From: Gyromitra esculenta
Taxonomy: Eukaryota > Ascomycota > Pezizomycetes > Pezizales > Discinaceae
Reading direction: 5' to 3'
NCBI GenBank assembly: GCA_038503075.1
Contig: JBCAML010000009.1
Span: 682,001 to 746,000 of the forward strand
Length of the DNA stretch: 64,000 bases
In this document: positions 45,594-55,737 of the stretch, piece after piece
Layout: each line of letters begins with the position of its first letter
Numbering within the stretch: the first letter of the stretch is position 1
Translations under genes and position numbers: made by a program
The notes under the pieces: model-generated
The model's database searches: none
Told to the model about the DNA's origin: nothing
What the model saw: only the letters and a program-made list of their open reading frames with translations

Positions 45594-47685
45594 TTCTTCG
45601 AATAGGTACGTTTCGAAGAGTCCTCCGAATAAGTGTACGATGTTGGTTATGAGAAACAAATACGAGTGGAGGCTATGCGATAATAGTAATAAATAACGCC
45701 CGAAGAACTAGCATATAAGCAGAACATCCTAAATTCTAAAAAGAGCAATAACAGAGAATATAACCCCCCGCCAGACGGAGTTATATCAAAGCTCTACATT
45801 AAGACCACATAGACTACGATGTGATTCATCGAGACTTCGGGGTATTAAGTGAATACGGTTGAGCACAGCGGCAGTGAGCGTTTTCTAGGGAAATAAATGA
45901 GGTCGCTCCCTTTATTGTAGCATAAATACCTATGAGATCCGGACTAGCAAATGATTCAATAAGACCAGAGCGTCCTTTCTAACGGAACATGTTACTTAGT
46001 CATGGGCTTCTGCGACCATATCCGGCTCTCAATAGCATATGACTTCTTGTTTGGGTCCTCAATAGGAATGCTGCCCCAATGGATACATGTAGTTAGCGCA
46101 AAGCCATCATGCGAAATTAAAAAAAGAAACCCTATACTATACATGTATCTCCAAAAGGGGCTGGACAAGAGATAAGTATGAAAACGATACGTTTTCTATA
46201 AGGGTACCGGCGACCTAAAATCATGAGTACGGAATCTAAAAAATTGAATTTTAATAATCGAAAGCATACGTAGCTGATGCGTGTGCCGACATTTTATCGT
46301 ATCGGCAAACAGTAGTGTTTGCACATTCTTCTCACGCAAACATGTATATTTAGCTACGTAGCTGGCGGGCAGCCAGTAAAAAAACAGTGCCGGCACAAGT
46401 GATAGTACTAGGATAAATTTTTCACAAGGTGGTAGAACTACTCAGCACTTCTTGATACATAATATTTTTTTTTACCAATATTTGTTCCATGCCGCCAAGC
46501 CTGGGGTTTGCGGAAAGAGCCGAGAAGCGTCACCTCTTTGTACTGTGACGTCAAGGACCAACAGCTAGCCAACAACAACCACGAGACTCTCAAACTCGAC
46601 TGCTCAGCTTCAACTCCAGATGAATACGTCTAAACCATCGACGGTCTTCTACAAATTACTTCCATACTCTAGTAGAGCTTCGGAAATAGTCACCCTGGTC
46701 AATGTCGGTGATTTGGAACTCCAACACACCACATACGAGGCAGTACTTCATCTAAAGAAAAATTGCAAGCCACTGCAGCTTTGTAGCGGATGGATCTGAC
46801 TATCAAATTGGTTAAAATCTATGCATATAAGCCCACCCTGCGAGGACCTATTATCACGAGGTTTGACATACCTGCTGACACGAGACCTTCGTCGTATATG
46901 TGAAAAGTGCTATTGCTTTACACGTGCTTCCGATTATCGGCCTGATACGGAGAGTTATCGGCTGACAATTATCCGGAAAAACCCCCCCTTGCGACAAAAA
47001 ACTGTGAATACGCATGAGAAAGCACGTTCACTGGGCATCCTTAGTTGCTTCTAGAAACTTGCTAGGTATCCTCATCGAACGGTCACTCGCGTATGCTTTG
47101 GGTTTTCCCTTGTCCCCAGGGCCAATACGATAGTTATCAGCTTAATATCCTTATGTTAGATAGGTGATCAAACGACGTCAATTGCGCCTCAATAATCAAC
47201 CTAAAACGAGAATCTAGATTTTGGGTACTCAATCCGCTACACCGATAGAGATCTCGAATGATCCTCATACAAGGAAAAGAAACACTTGAATGACGAGCTA
47301 TACTGGAGTATGTATCAGAATTTTACACAGCTGATAATCACATCCAGTCAGCTAGACTCACAAGATAACTTGATTATGCGGAATTTTTTACATCCATCCT
47401 CAAACTCGGAAGCATACACAAGTGCTGGATAACCCGCTATTTGAAAGAACTGATAAATACGGGGGAAAGGTCAGTTCCCAATACTTTCACTACTATATCA
47501 CGTAGATCAATCATTAGTTGTCTTAGGTTTGACGATTATTCAAGCATTATGTTTTTAGTAATTTGCCTATGATAATGCGTGTTCGCTACAGTTCTTTGAT
47601 TAGATATGGCGAACTGGTTCCTTATCATGATGACTAGCTTATATTCCAGGATTTCAATGCATAACCAAGCTTTACTACCAAACCT
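45594..47685. other. STE3 upstream and gene-poor region
   Basis: STE3 promoter side. Two TACATGTA octamers lie at 46084 and 46140. Around 46490-46620 a GC-richer leader-like stretch precedes an ATG at 46620 and a 59-aa frame (MNTSKPSTVFYKLLPYSSRA..) that soon ends; it may be the start of a decayed gene but nothing downstream continues it. No gene is called. Confidence 0.45.
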
Positions 47686-48956
47686 CTAGTGTTTCAACGT
47701 TCGACTCTGATCTCTTGACCGCCCGTACATCGCGGTGACGATTTCAATGGCTGTATCTTGACCTTCTTCCGGCACTACGGATCTTATTCCGGAAGAGTGC
47801 GGATGGCATGCCGGTTTCATTCTCCGCGCGAACGCACCGAATAGAATTTGACTTGTTTGAGGATTTTCCAGAAAATTCCCAGAGATCGTATGTGCTTGTT
47901 TGAAGTATCCGAAGTAAGGTGATGGGGTAAGTGATAAAAGCACATATCGGTTTCATCATTGATATCGCCTGACATATATCCTTCATCTAGTTGGCTTGGT
48001 TCAAACTTCACAAAAACTATCATCAGGGATACCGGAATCGGATAGTCGCGAAGCATCGAGCTGCAGCTGTTCACTGCAATCACGGGAGATTTTGGAAATT
48101 CGGTAGCGAGTCATCAACGAAGATTTAATAGATGGCGCAGTAAGGGGGTGCATCAGGCAGCGCGATTCACAACTCACTCATGCAAAGTGTTTGATCTGAT
48201 TACCCCGATGTTAATTCGCAACGTACAAACATTTGATGATATAGGCGATTACTAGGAAGCGAGCAACAATAAACTATTGAACTACAGATGCTCTCACCGA
48301 AAACCTTGTTCATTGGATCACATCTAGGTTGGGCTTGAGATTCGTTCCCAATACCAAGAATATTGACGTGTGAGAGATATAGATTTGGTTTGCTAGATAT
48401 ATTTGGAATGAGAAACAAGCTACTTTTTAGCTCCGCATGGTGTTTGGGCTGGAGGAAGCTTTTCTAGGCTGAATGGTATAAACGAGTCTGAGCCCTTTGG
48501 AGCACCTCCTGACTTTATCGGCTTTCTTAATGGACTACGAAGATAATTGGAAGCCCTGACTAAGGGTATGCATGTAAGCTTGTCGTCACCAACGAACTTG
48601 CACACCATGGGAAGACCAAGCATTACAAGGTTTTCATAGCTATCACACTTATCAGACTGCGTTTCCGAATCACCGGCTGTCTCAAGTTTACTGCCGCTTT
48701 TTTTGGAACCGCTAGGCGATTGAAGGATTTAAGGTTAGTGTTGATTGACGTGCCTAGCAGTATCCCCACGTTCTTGGTTGAAACGCTTGTTTGAGATATC
48801 TGGTGCTAAGCGATGCCAATCATCGCCGTATAGGGATATGCCACCGCAAAGGTTAACTTGAAAGAGAGTGATGAAACGTGATGGGGCTACACTGGCAAGC
48901 CCCAGGCGATGTTGTACTGGAGTGGATCGTTTATCCGCCCTTCTAGTGTTGCACAT
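47686..48956 (-). pseudogene. Probable decayed protein gene (unidentified)
   Basis: On the minus strand, neighbouring frames together look coding although none is long. At 48956 an ATG preceded by a leader-like GACTCCAACCTCACCTCC opens a 73-aa frame (... GGISLYGDDWHRLAPDISNK). After its stop, a second frame (about 48728-48420) reads ... SETQSDKCDSYENLVMLGLP, continuing VCKFVGDDKLTCIPLVRA. At the A5 run near 48425 the sense passes to another frame (SSLFLIPNISSKPNLYLSHV), and a third piece at 47943-47686 ends the stretch. Between frames 1 and 2 there is a good branch motif (CACTAACC), so part of this could be an intron, but a clean phase-compatible splice and the later one-base shift could not be reconciled. 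I do not recognise the family. Interpretation: frameshifted relic or poorly predicted gene. Confidence 0.35.
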
Positions 48957-51900
48957 GGAGGTGAGGTTGGAGTCGGGTAACAGCCAAAATTCACCCCTCT
49001 AGCCTAGCCAAGATCACGAATGATGGCAGATGAGGCAAACCTTTGTGCTCTGCCCTATGCAAGTGCCACATAATCTGCACAGCTAAGAAACAGATGATAG
49101 TATTCATACTTCAATTCGTCTCCCGTATCTGGGGCCATATGTCTTTAGACCTGGGACAACACTCATTCGGTTTGGTTGGGCACAGACCGCAAAGAGTACA
49201 ACTGCAAAGGCTCCTATGCTTCGTTATCTGCACAACCATCGCTAAATTTCAAAGAAAGAGATAAGCACATCTCCAGCGCATAGGCATGTGCGCGATGGAG
49301 CAGATAGCACCGTTGCTACCTTTTTCGCGACAATAGCCAACGCTGTGATACGGCGCTATATGGTTTCGACAATTCCACTAGTGCTAAGAGTTGAAAGAAA
49401 AGGGATCTACGATGCCGTGCATCACTCGCTTGAGTGAAGTCCAGACATCGCTAACCACTCATCTTTCTTTGCCCGGCTACAGAACTAGAAACAGCCATCT
49501 CTTGGCAACACAGCCGCGAGGTCCATGACCTTTCTTCATAGTTATGAAGCGGGAGGAAGTCATCATGACATATGCAGGTCCCTCTTTTAACAGACCAGGG
49601 GCTTGCAACAGAGCAACAGCGGCAGCGGGGAGTGAGGACGCACAAGTCATCCGGTTTCGTCTACATCGCCGCTGGTATTGTGGCAATATGGTGACGGGAA
49701 AACGATCCATGCTGCAGAAGAAGGCTGCATATGTAATATAAGTGGGGGAAGATATAGTTAAGGGGAGATACAAGAAAGAGGACGACATCCTGAGGGCAAA
49801 AGAAAGGGGGAAATCAGCATCATCGCAGGACTCATGAATTTAACTGACTAATCGAAGGTCTCACCGAAGCCCTACCTACCAGACTTGCCGAGAGGGTTTG
49901 AGTGACCTTCGTGTGGAAAGCAGATCATCCGGCCGATTGCTTCACAACCGATGCAACAGCCACAAGATCCCAACTTCTGAAACGAGACGCACGGAGCTTC
50001 TCGAGGGAAGCCAGTGTTTGAGGATCGATGGGATGAACGTGAAAGAGAAAGGGAAAGATCTATTTTGCCCAAAGGAAGACTATTAGCGTCGGAAGCACTA
50101 GCCTATAATCTAATTGGGAACAAAGAATGCAAAATTAATAGTAGCAACAAAACTTGTCTTTCGCGTCGGTATATTTATTTATTTATTTATATTTATTTCG
50201 CTTACGGTAAAGATTTTCACCGGATTTGGAGCATTTTGGCGCTTATTACTTATTATTAGGGTCTAGAGGAATCTTCTAGTAGTTGGTTGGTTAGCTATTA
50301 TTGTTAAAGTGCCTATTTGATACATACGCATAACCCCTGATGACCCGAGTATTATTAAATTACTCTATGTTGACCTGGAAGATCGACGGTTCGCTGATAA
50401 TAATAATATCGGCGTGGGGATCACGATTCACCGCTAGGCGCATTAGAAATAGCATACTCACCAAACAGCCCGATGTAGTTCTATTTTTCCTGGGACGGAA
50501 TAGTTGTGTGCTGTTGTTATCGGGGACACCGCCTAGCCGTTGGGAACTGTAGCAACAGACGATCCAAGAACAAGAACGGGAATAGGAACAGGAACAACAA
50601 GACAACTCGAAACGACATGGACGGAAAAACTCCGAGAGGGAAACAGGGAAGGCAGCCCGTTCGGAGAATTATCTTGCGTTATACACTGAGCGTCTATACT
50701 ATAACTCCACTCTGAGGCGCGTTCCTAACTGGTTCGGGGGGTGCCCGTCTTGTAAACTCTTCTCCAACCGTATGTAAGTCCGCACACGGCGGAATAAATT
50801 AGGAGTTTGGACAAAGCGCTCGGCCTGGTTTTCCTGCTCTTGGGTCCTCTCCTGCATCGCCACTTGACATCACGATGTATTGATGGTGATAATTTACTGG
50901 ACAGTAAGGAACAGGGGGGTGGTGTGTTAACAGGACATTATTGTCGGTCCTGACAAGAACTTATTTCCATACGTGCTTACATCGACTTCCCTGTGCTCTC
51001 TACGAAGGCAATAGTAATAGTAAATAAATAATTGAACCCATCGGTATCCTACTTTGCGGCGGTCGAGATCGCAGAGAGCTGCTGCTGGTGTTGAGCGGTG
51101 TCGTCTGACAGCTTCTCTTGTTGTCGTGGGGAAATTAGCCCCACGCGAAATAATGGAGACCAAGACAACAGTTGATGGAGGGACGTCAGGAACAGGTTTA
51201 GTGCCTATTTCCACTTCCTGCAAGCCACCGATTTTAGGCCCGGACGTTTGTCGTTCGCGTATTCGCTCGTTAGTAAGAATCGCCCAGCCGGCCAATCAGC
51301 ATGGGGAGCCCCAAGGGGTAAGGAAAAAAACCGAACCAAGACAACACACGAAATTACGCTTAGGCAGTCACACGTCAATATCCTCATTGGTGGCTACAGA
51401 GAGACCCTCTTACGAGAATTTTTTTTGTCACATCACAGCCCAGTCCCGTGTATTGGATTCCAAGAGGGACCGAAAGCTTTCAGTGGCCCACAGTTCGTTC
51501 TCTACGCAGTTTGCATTGCAGTTCAGGAACGGGGTGGGTGGACGGTAAAAGAAAGGGAAAATTGCACGCTTGAAAGAAAACAAAATCCAACCTAGACGTT
51601 GGACGCCCAAATGGATGGGAATTGGGTGGGTGATGTCGAGGGGGTGGGTGTTCTTGCAAGCGCGTGTTTCAGGTTTCAAAAATGTAGGTACCGAATCAGT
51701 AGGCGGAGCAAGCATTGTTGTGCGCTGAACAGGAACAGGCATCTCCATCGGACAAGGTAGGCTGTAGTTAGGAAGCAAGCGCACCCCAAGCAGCGCAGCG
51801 GCAGGCTTTTTCCCCCCGTTCTAAAGCGGGGAGGCAGCAGAGAGGAAGAGGGCGAAGAAGCGAGAAAGACGAAGGTAGCGATTTGAGAAAGAGAGGTAGG

Positions 51901-52329
51901 AAGGAGTAGGAAGTAGCAAAGCAAGTACGACGAGCAGTGACCGTTGGTAGAGAACAAAGTAGGCTGGGGGGGAGGGGGCGGAAGGCCCCCTTTTCTGATA
52001 CACCCACCACTTGCATTTTCCGTTTACTTGGGAGTGGACGGTGGGAGAGGGTAGGGTGGTGGGTGGGGGAGGATCAAGTGGCCATTGTCTGGGATTATAC
52101 AAAATGGGTGCGAGATACGAGATACGGGGGGGAAGCTTGGAAAAGAGCAGCGGAGGAAGCGCAAGAAATACCTACCTTGAAGTGAAGACTCAGGGAATAG
52201 TAGGTATTGCGAGGATTAACTCGGGGAGAGATATTTTGAGGGGAGAATTACAGAGTGATAGCACAACGAGAGGCCCAGAGCCGCCGTGTGAGCAGCAGCA
52301 GAGAAACGCACGAAAGCGCAGACGAATCC
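48957..52329. other. Gene-poor region 5' of STE12
   Basis: 3.4 kb with no supported gene. A (TTTA)n run lies near 50170-50195. From about 51.6 kb the sequence becomes GA/CT-rich and probably belongs to the STE12 promoter. No TACATGTA is present between 46.2 and 57.4 kb. Confidence 0.5.
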
Positions 52330-52575
52330 ATGGGCCAGCCAGTCCGCCGACAGTCGTCAGTCAGTCAGTTGCCAACCAACCAACAGCAACAACAGCAACA
52401 GCAACATCATCAGCAGCAGCAGCGCAGCAGCAGCAGCAGTCAGTTTAAAAAAAAACATTCTGTACCTAGAGAAGCAGGCAGGGCTCGGCTCTTCAGCAGC
52501 AGTGACCGTATCCACCCACGAGGATCACCTCCGTATCCATCCAAGTCCAAATCCATACTCTATCCATATCCATAA
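52330..52575 (+). other. Possible upstream ORF in the STE12 leader (polyQ/polyS, 81 aa)
   Basis: The ATG at 52330 opens an 81-codon frame encoding a CAA/CAG-driven glutamine run (NQQQQQQQQHHQQQQRSSSSS) and ending in a basic/proline tail, stop at 52573-52575. It lies 0.9 kb before the STE12 start in low-complexity sequence. No domain. If the STE12 transcript starts upstream of it, this is a uORF; if not, it is a chance frame in a CAG repeat. Confidence 0.3.
52376..52440. repeat. CAA/CAG trinucleotide repeat
   Basis: Imperfect CAA/CAG array of about 60 bp in the STE12 upstream region; in the + frame it encodes glutamine and serine runs. Microsatellite, probably length-polymorphic. Confidence 0.85.
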
Positions 52576-52672
52576 CTATCCATATCCATATCCATATCCA
52601 TTCCATATCCATCCAACCCAGCTATCCATATCCATATCCATATCCATATCCATATCCATATCGAAATCACCC
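52556..52672. repeat. TATCCA/CCATAT hexamer tandem repeat
   Basis: Imperfect tandem array of the hexamer CCATAT over about 115 bp, interrupted once near 52600-52625, within the STE12 5' region. Replication slippage is the likely origin. Confidence 0.85.
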
Positions 52673-53448
52673 TCGACCATATCCACATCCACCCGTTTTC
52701 CCAAGTCAGCCAGCAGCCCGCTTGCTCTCCCACCCTCTCTGCTTGCTTGCCTCGCTCAACTACCACCCCCCCGTCAAAACTCCCCCCTCCTCCCACCAAA
52801 AAAAAAAAAAAAAGTGAACCAGGGCTCTCCACTCAGTCCCCCCTTAGCCGCCAACCCTCCCACCCCCTTCCTACCACCCACCACAAACATCCCTTCATAT
52901 ACACCGTGCATCATCTCCTTCTTCCTTCCCCGTTCTCCCCTCTCCCCCTCGTCCGTCCCAGATTTTCTTCTCTCTCCTTCGCCGCTTTCTCCCTCTTCTT
53001 ACCCTACCTCCCCCCTCCTACTTACCTTCCCCTCTTCCCAAAAAAAGCTTCCTGAAGTATTCCTGTACTTCATACGCTTTCTTTGTTTTTTGTTTTTTAT
53101 TTCACGTTCACGCGTCTAAGGACAGGCCTTTCTTTGCGCAGGACAACAGAGGCAGGACCCTCAACACATCGTTCATTCAAAAATCTTCCTCACTCTCGCT
53201 CATCTGTCTATACTCTGCGTCTTTTCCATTTTTAAAGGAATCATACACGCGACGACCGCGGCTTGAGAGATTATTCTGAGAACGTTAACATCTAAATCAC
53301 ACCCTCCCCCCCTATTTTTCGGTCGCCCCTGGTATACGATACTGCAATCGTACGACAATTCCAACCTCACAGAATTCGTTTCACCCCATTCGCCCTTTTC
53401 TCCCAATCAATATAGTGCAGGTCGCTCCACGCCGCGACTATCGCAGCC
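52673..53448. promoter_or_regulatory. Pyrimidine-rich leader of STE12
   Basis: About 750 bp that are strongly C/T-rich (CTCCC, TTCCTTCC blocks, poly-A at about 52798) and run up to the STE12 ATG. Long CT-tracts like this mark core promoters and leaders of highly regulated fungal genes. No TATA box or transcription start can be fixed by eye. Confidence 0.5.
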
Positions 53449-55737
53449 ATGGCCCACCTAATGTATAACCAGCATCATCTCGTAAACCAAAAGCCTGAAA
53501 CCTTCATGCTCTCGACAGAAGCTCAGCAATCGCTACCTCAGGAAGTTCAAGTAGCTCTTCAGCAAGTCGATAACTGTAAGCGCTCTATCAATATATATAT
53601 ATATATATATGCCCTTTTTTTATATCGCTATGTAGTTCGATGAAAGGAAAGATTACGAAATTCGTGAACTATCGGGCTACAGCGTTAAGAATTACCTTGT
53701 ACTAACGGTATCACACAGTAAAATACTTTCTCATTTCTGCCCCAGTCGACTGGGCACCGGATCAATACATTAGACGATTCTTACTACCAACAGGCGAATA
53801 CGTATCGTGTGTTCTATGGTATGAAACACCCAATTCAATTGACAGAAAGACGATCGCGAAAATATGATATTGCCAAGTCTTTGGTGGAACAGAATTGTCG
53901 CTAACAAATCACTTGGTTTGTAGGAATAACCTTTTCCATATATCAGGCACCGATATTGTAAGATGTCTGTCATTTCGCTTCCAGGCTTTCGGCCGACCGG
54001 TGAAGAATTCCAAAAAATTCGAAGAGGGAATCTTTTCAGACCTGAGAAACTTGAAGTCTGGCACGGATGCGTCGCTGGAGGAACCCAAAAGCCCGTTTCT
54101 CGACTTTCTCTATAAAAATAACTGCATTAGAACCCAGAAGAAGCAAAAGGTATTCTACTGGTACAGCGTTCCTCATGATCGACTTTTCCTGGACGCGCTG
54201 GAGCGCGATCTGAAGAGAGAGAAGATGGGGCAAGAAGCAACTACCGTAGCCGTCAGCGAACCGGCTCTATCTTTCGAATTCGACTCATCACAGTCGCTCT
54301 TTGAACAACTCACCAAGGCGCAGCAGGCTAACTCGTCATCATTTTCCGCCCACGCTTCTTATTCATCCTCAACTTCTCCCGTAATGCGCGCGATGGACTC
54401 GATGCCGCCGCCCCAAATAATACCTCACACTATGCCTGTTGTCCACGAAGATATGCACCCAATGGTGTCCTATGCTCCTATGCAGATGTCCCATCCAGCT
54501 CCCGTAAAACAGGAGAGTGAGTACGGCATCGCACCTTATTACCCCGAAAGGAACGGCTTGCCACTTTCACGGCCAATGCACCAAAGGACAATTTCCATGC
54601 CTAGCTACCTAGAATACTCTCCAGCTCCCTCATTCGCTCCCTCAGAAGATTACAGTGCGCGGGGCATTTCATATGAGCCAGTAACACCCCCCCAACAGAT
54701 GCTTCAAATCTCTGAGCCCCACTACTTGGCAAACGATGGCTACAACACAATGTCGGATCACACTGGTCACTCTATGAATGGCATGATCCTCCCGTTGCCC
54801 CCTGTTAGCAATGGTCCTCCGTTCTCTTCAACACCCAGGGCATATACCAATAATGTCTATTCGGTAATTGAGGGCTCGCCAACCTACAAGCAACGCCGAA
54901 GAAGATCCTCAATAACACCTGGCATCAGTGCTTTGTCCAATGCAACAAACGCAGCTACCGGCCACGTTAGACGAACGAGCGATCAGCAGCTTAGGCGTTC
55001 AACAACGGCGTCGATCATGCCAATGTCCGATCATAGCGATCCTGACTCGCCTCCGGTTCATATGGGACAAATGCAACCTCGGGAAATTGTTGACCTTTCA
55101 CGACATGGGACACCGTTGTCTTTGGACGACAATAGCCCTGCGCCACACCAATCTATGATGCACCAACATGAGGATAGCTCATTACCCCCTACCTCGAATT
55201 GCGACCAGTCAGATTACGGTGTTGGTCCTGAAGTTAAGCGCCCGACTGCAATCAGGCGTGCCAAGAGCGCAACTGTTATGGAAGTCGGACCGTACCCACA
55301 GAAATCGCACTCATGTCCTATCCCGTCTTGCGGGCGGCTATTTAAAAGATTAGAACATCTCAAAAGGTAAGACTTTCCTTGTTCGCTTAGCGATTTGTTG
55401 CAACGCTAACGCCTTCTCTTGTTACAGACATGTGCGCACTCATACTCAAGAGCGACCATACATTTGCAATCACTGTAACAAAGCTTTCTCCCGATCCGAC
55501 AATCTTGCTCAACATCGCCGCACACACGATCGGGACGGTACATCCGGTCCAACCGAGAACTATAATAGCTATAGCGAAGAGGACCCTGAAGAGGATCAGC
55601 TCCAGACTATTGAAGATGTTTCAGAAGCATCGGATCACAGCAATTATCATCATCAAATGCCCATGAATGGAATGTCACATTCCATGATGCCGGCTCCTAG
55701 TCTGATGCACAGTGCTCTGATGCGGCAGATGAATTGA
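53449..55737 (+). CDS. STE12: STE12 transcription factor with C2H2 fingers, 4 exons
   Basis: Exons are 53449-53575, 53719-53818, 53924-55366 and 55428-55737, giving 659 aa. The introns (143, 105 and 61 bp) have GTAAGC, GTATGA and GTAAGA donors; all phases agree. Residues about 43-150 are the STE homeodomain-like DNA-binding region: [20 protein letters not shown], then [61 protein letters not shown]. About 539-583 are two C2H2 zinc fingers (CPIPSC...HVRTH and CNHC...HRRTH), the feature of filamentous ascomycetes and absent in yeast. Between lies a Ser/Pro/Met-rich regulatory region with possible MAPK sites. It is nuclear, acts at the end of the Fus3/Kss1-type MAPK pathway and controls mating, hyphal fusion and invasive growth. 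Intron 1 contains an (AT)n run at about 53589-53610. The ATG at 53449 (gcagccATG) starts the family N-terminus. Confidence 0.97.

Noticed and set aside
46620..46799. 59-aa + frame with a good leader (MNTSKPSTVFYKLLPYSSRA..)
   Set aside because: The frame stops early and I could not find a donor and a continuing exon; too weak to call.
51428..52102. Overlapping minus-strand frames of about 80-120 aa
   Set aside because: Low-complexity Pro/Ser/Leu translations of GA/CT-rich DNA, overlapping each other in all three frames.
52502..53119. 205-aa + frame of Ser/Pro/Tyr repeats before STE12
   Set aside because: It translates the CCATAT array and CT-rich leader; begins at a non-ATG codon and has no protein-like complexity.
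43921..53830. TGTTTCA/TGAAACA-like sites as STE12 pheromone-response elements near STE3 and STE12
   Set aside because: Single scattered copies (43921, 53823 and others) occur at about chance frequency and not as pairs in the STE3 promoter.
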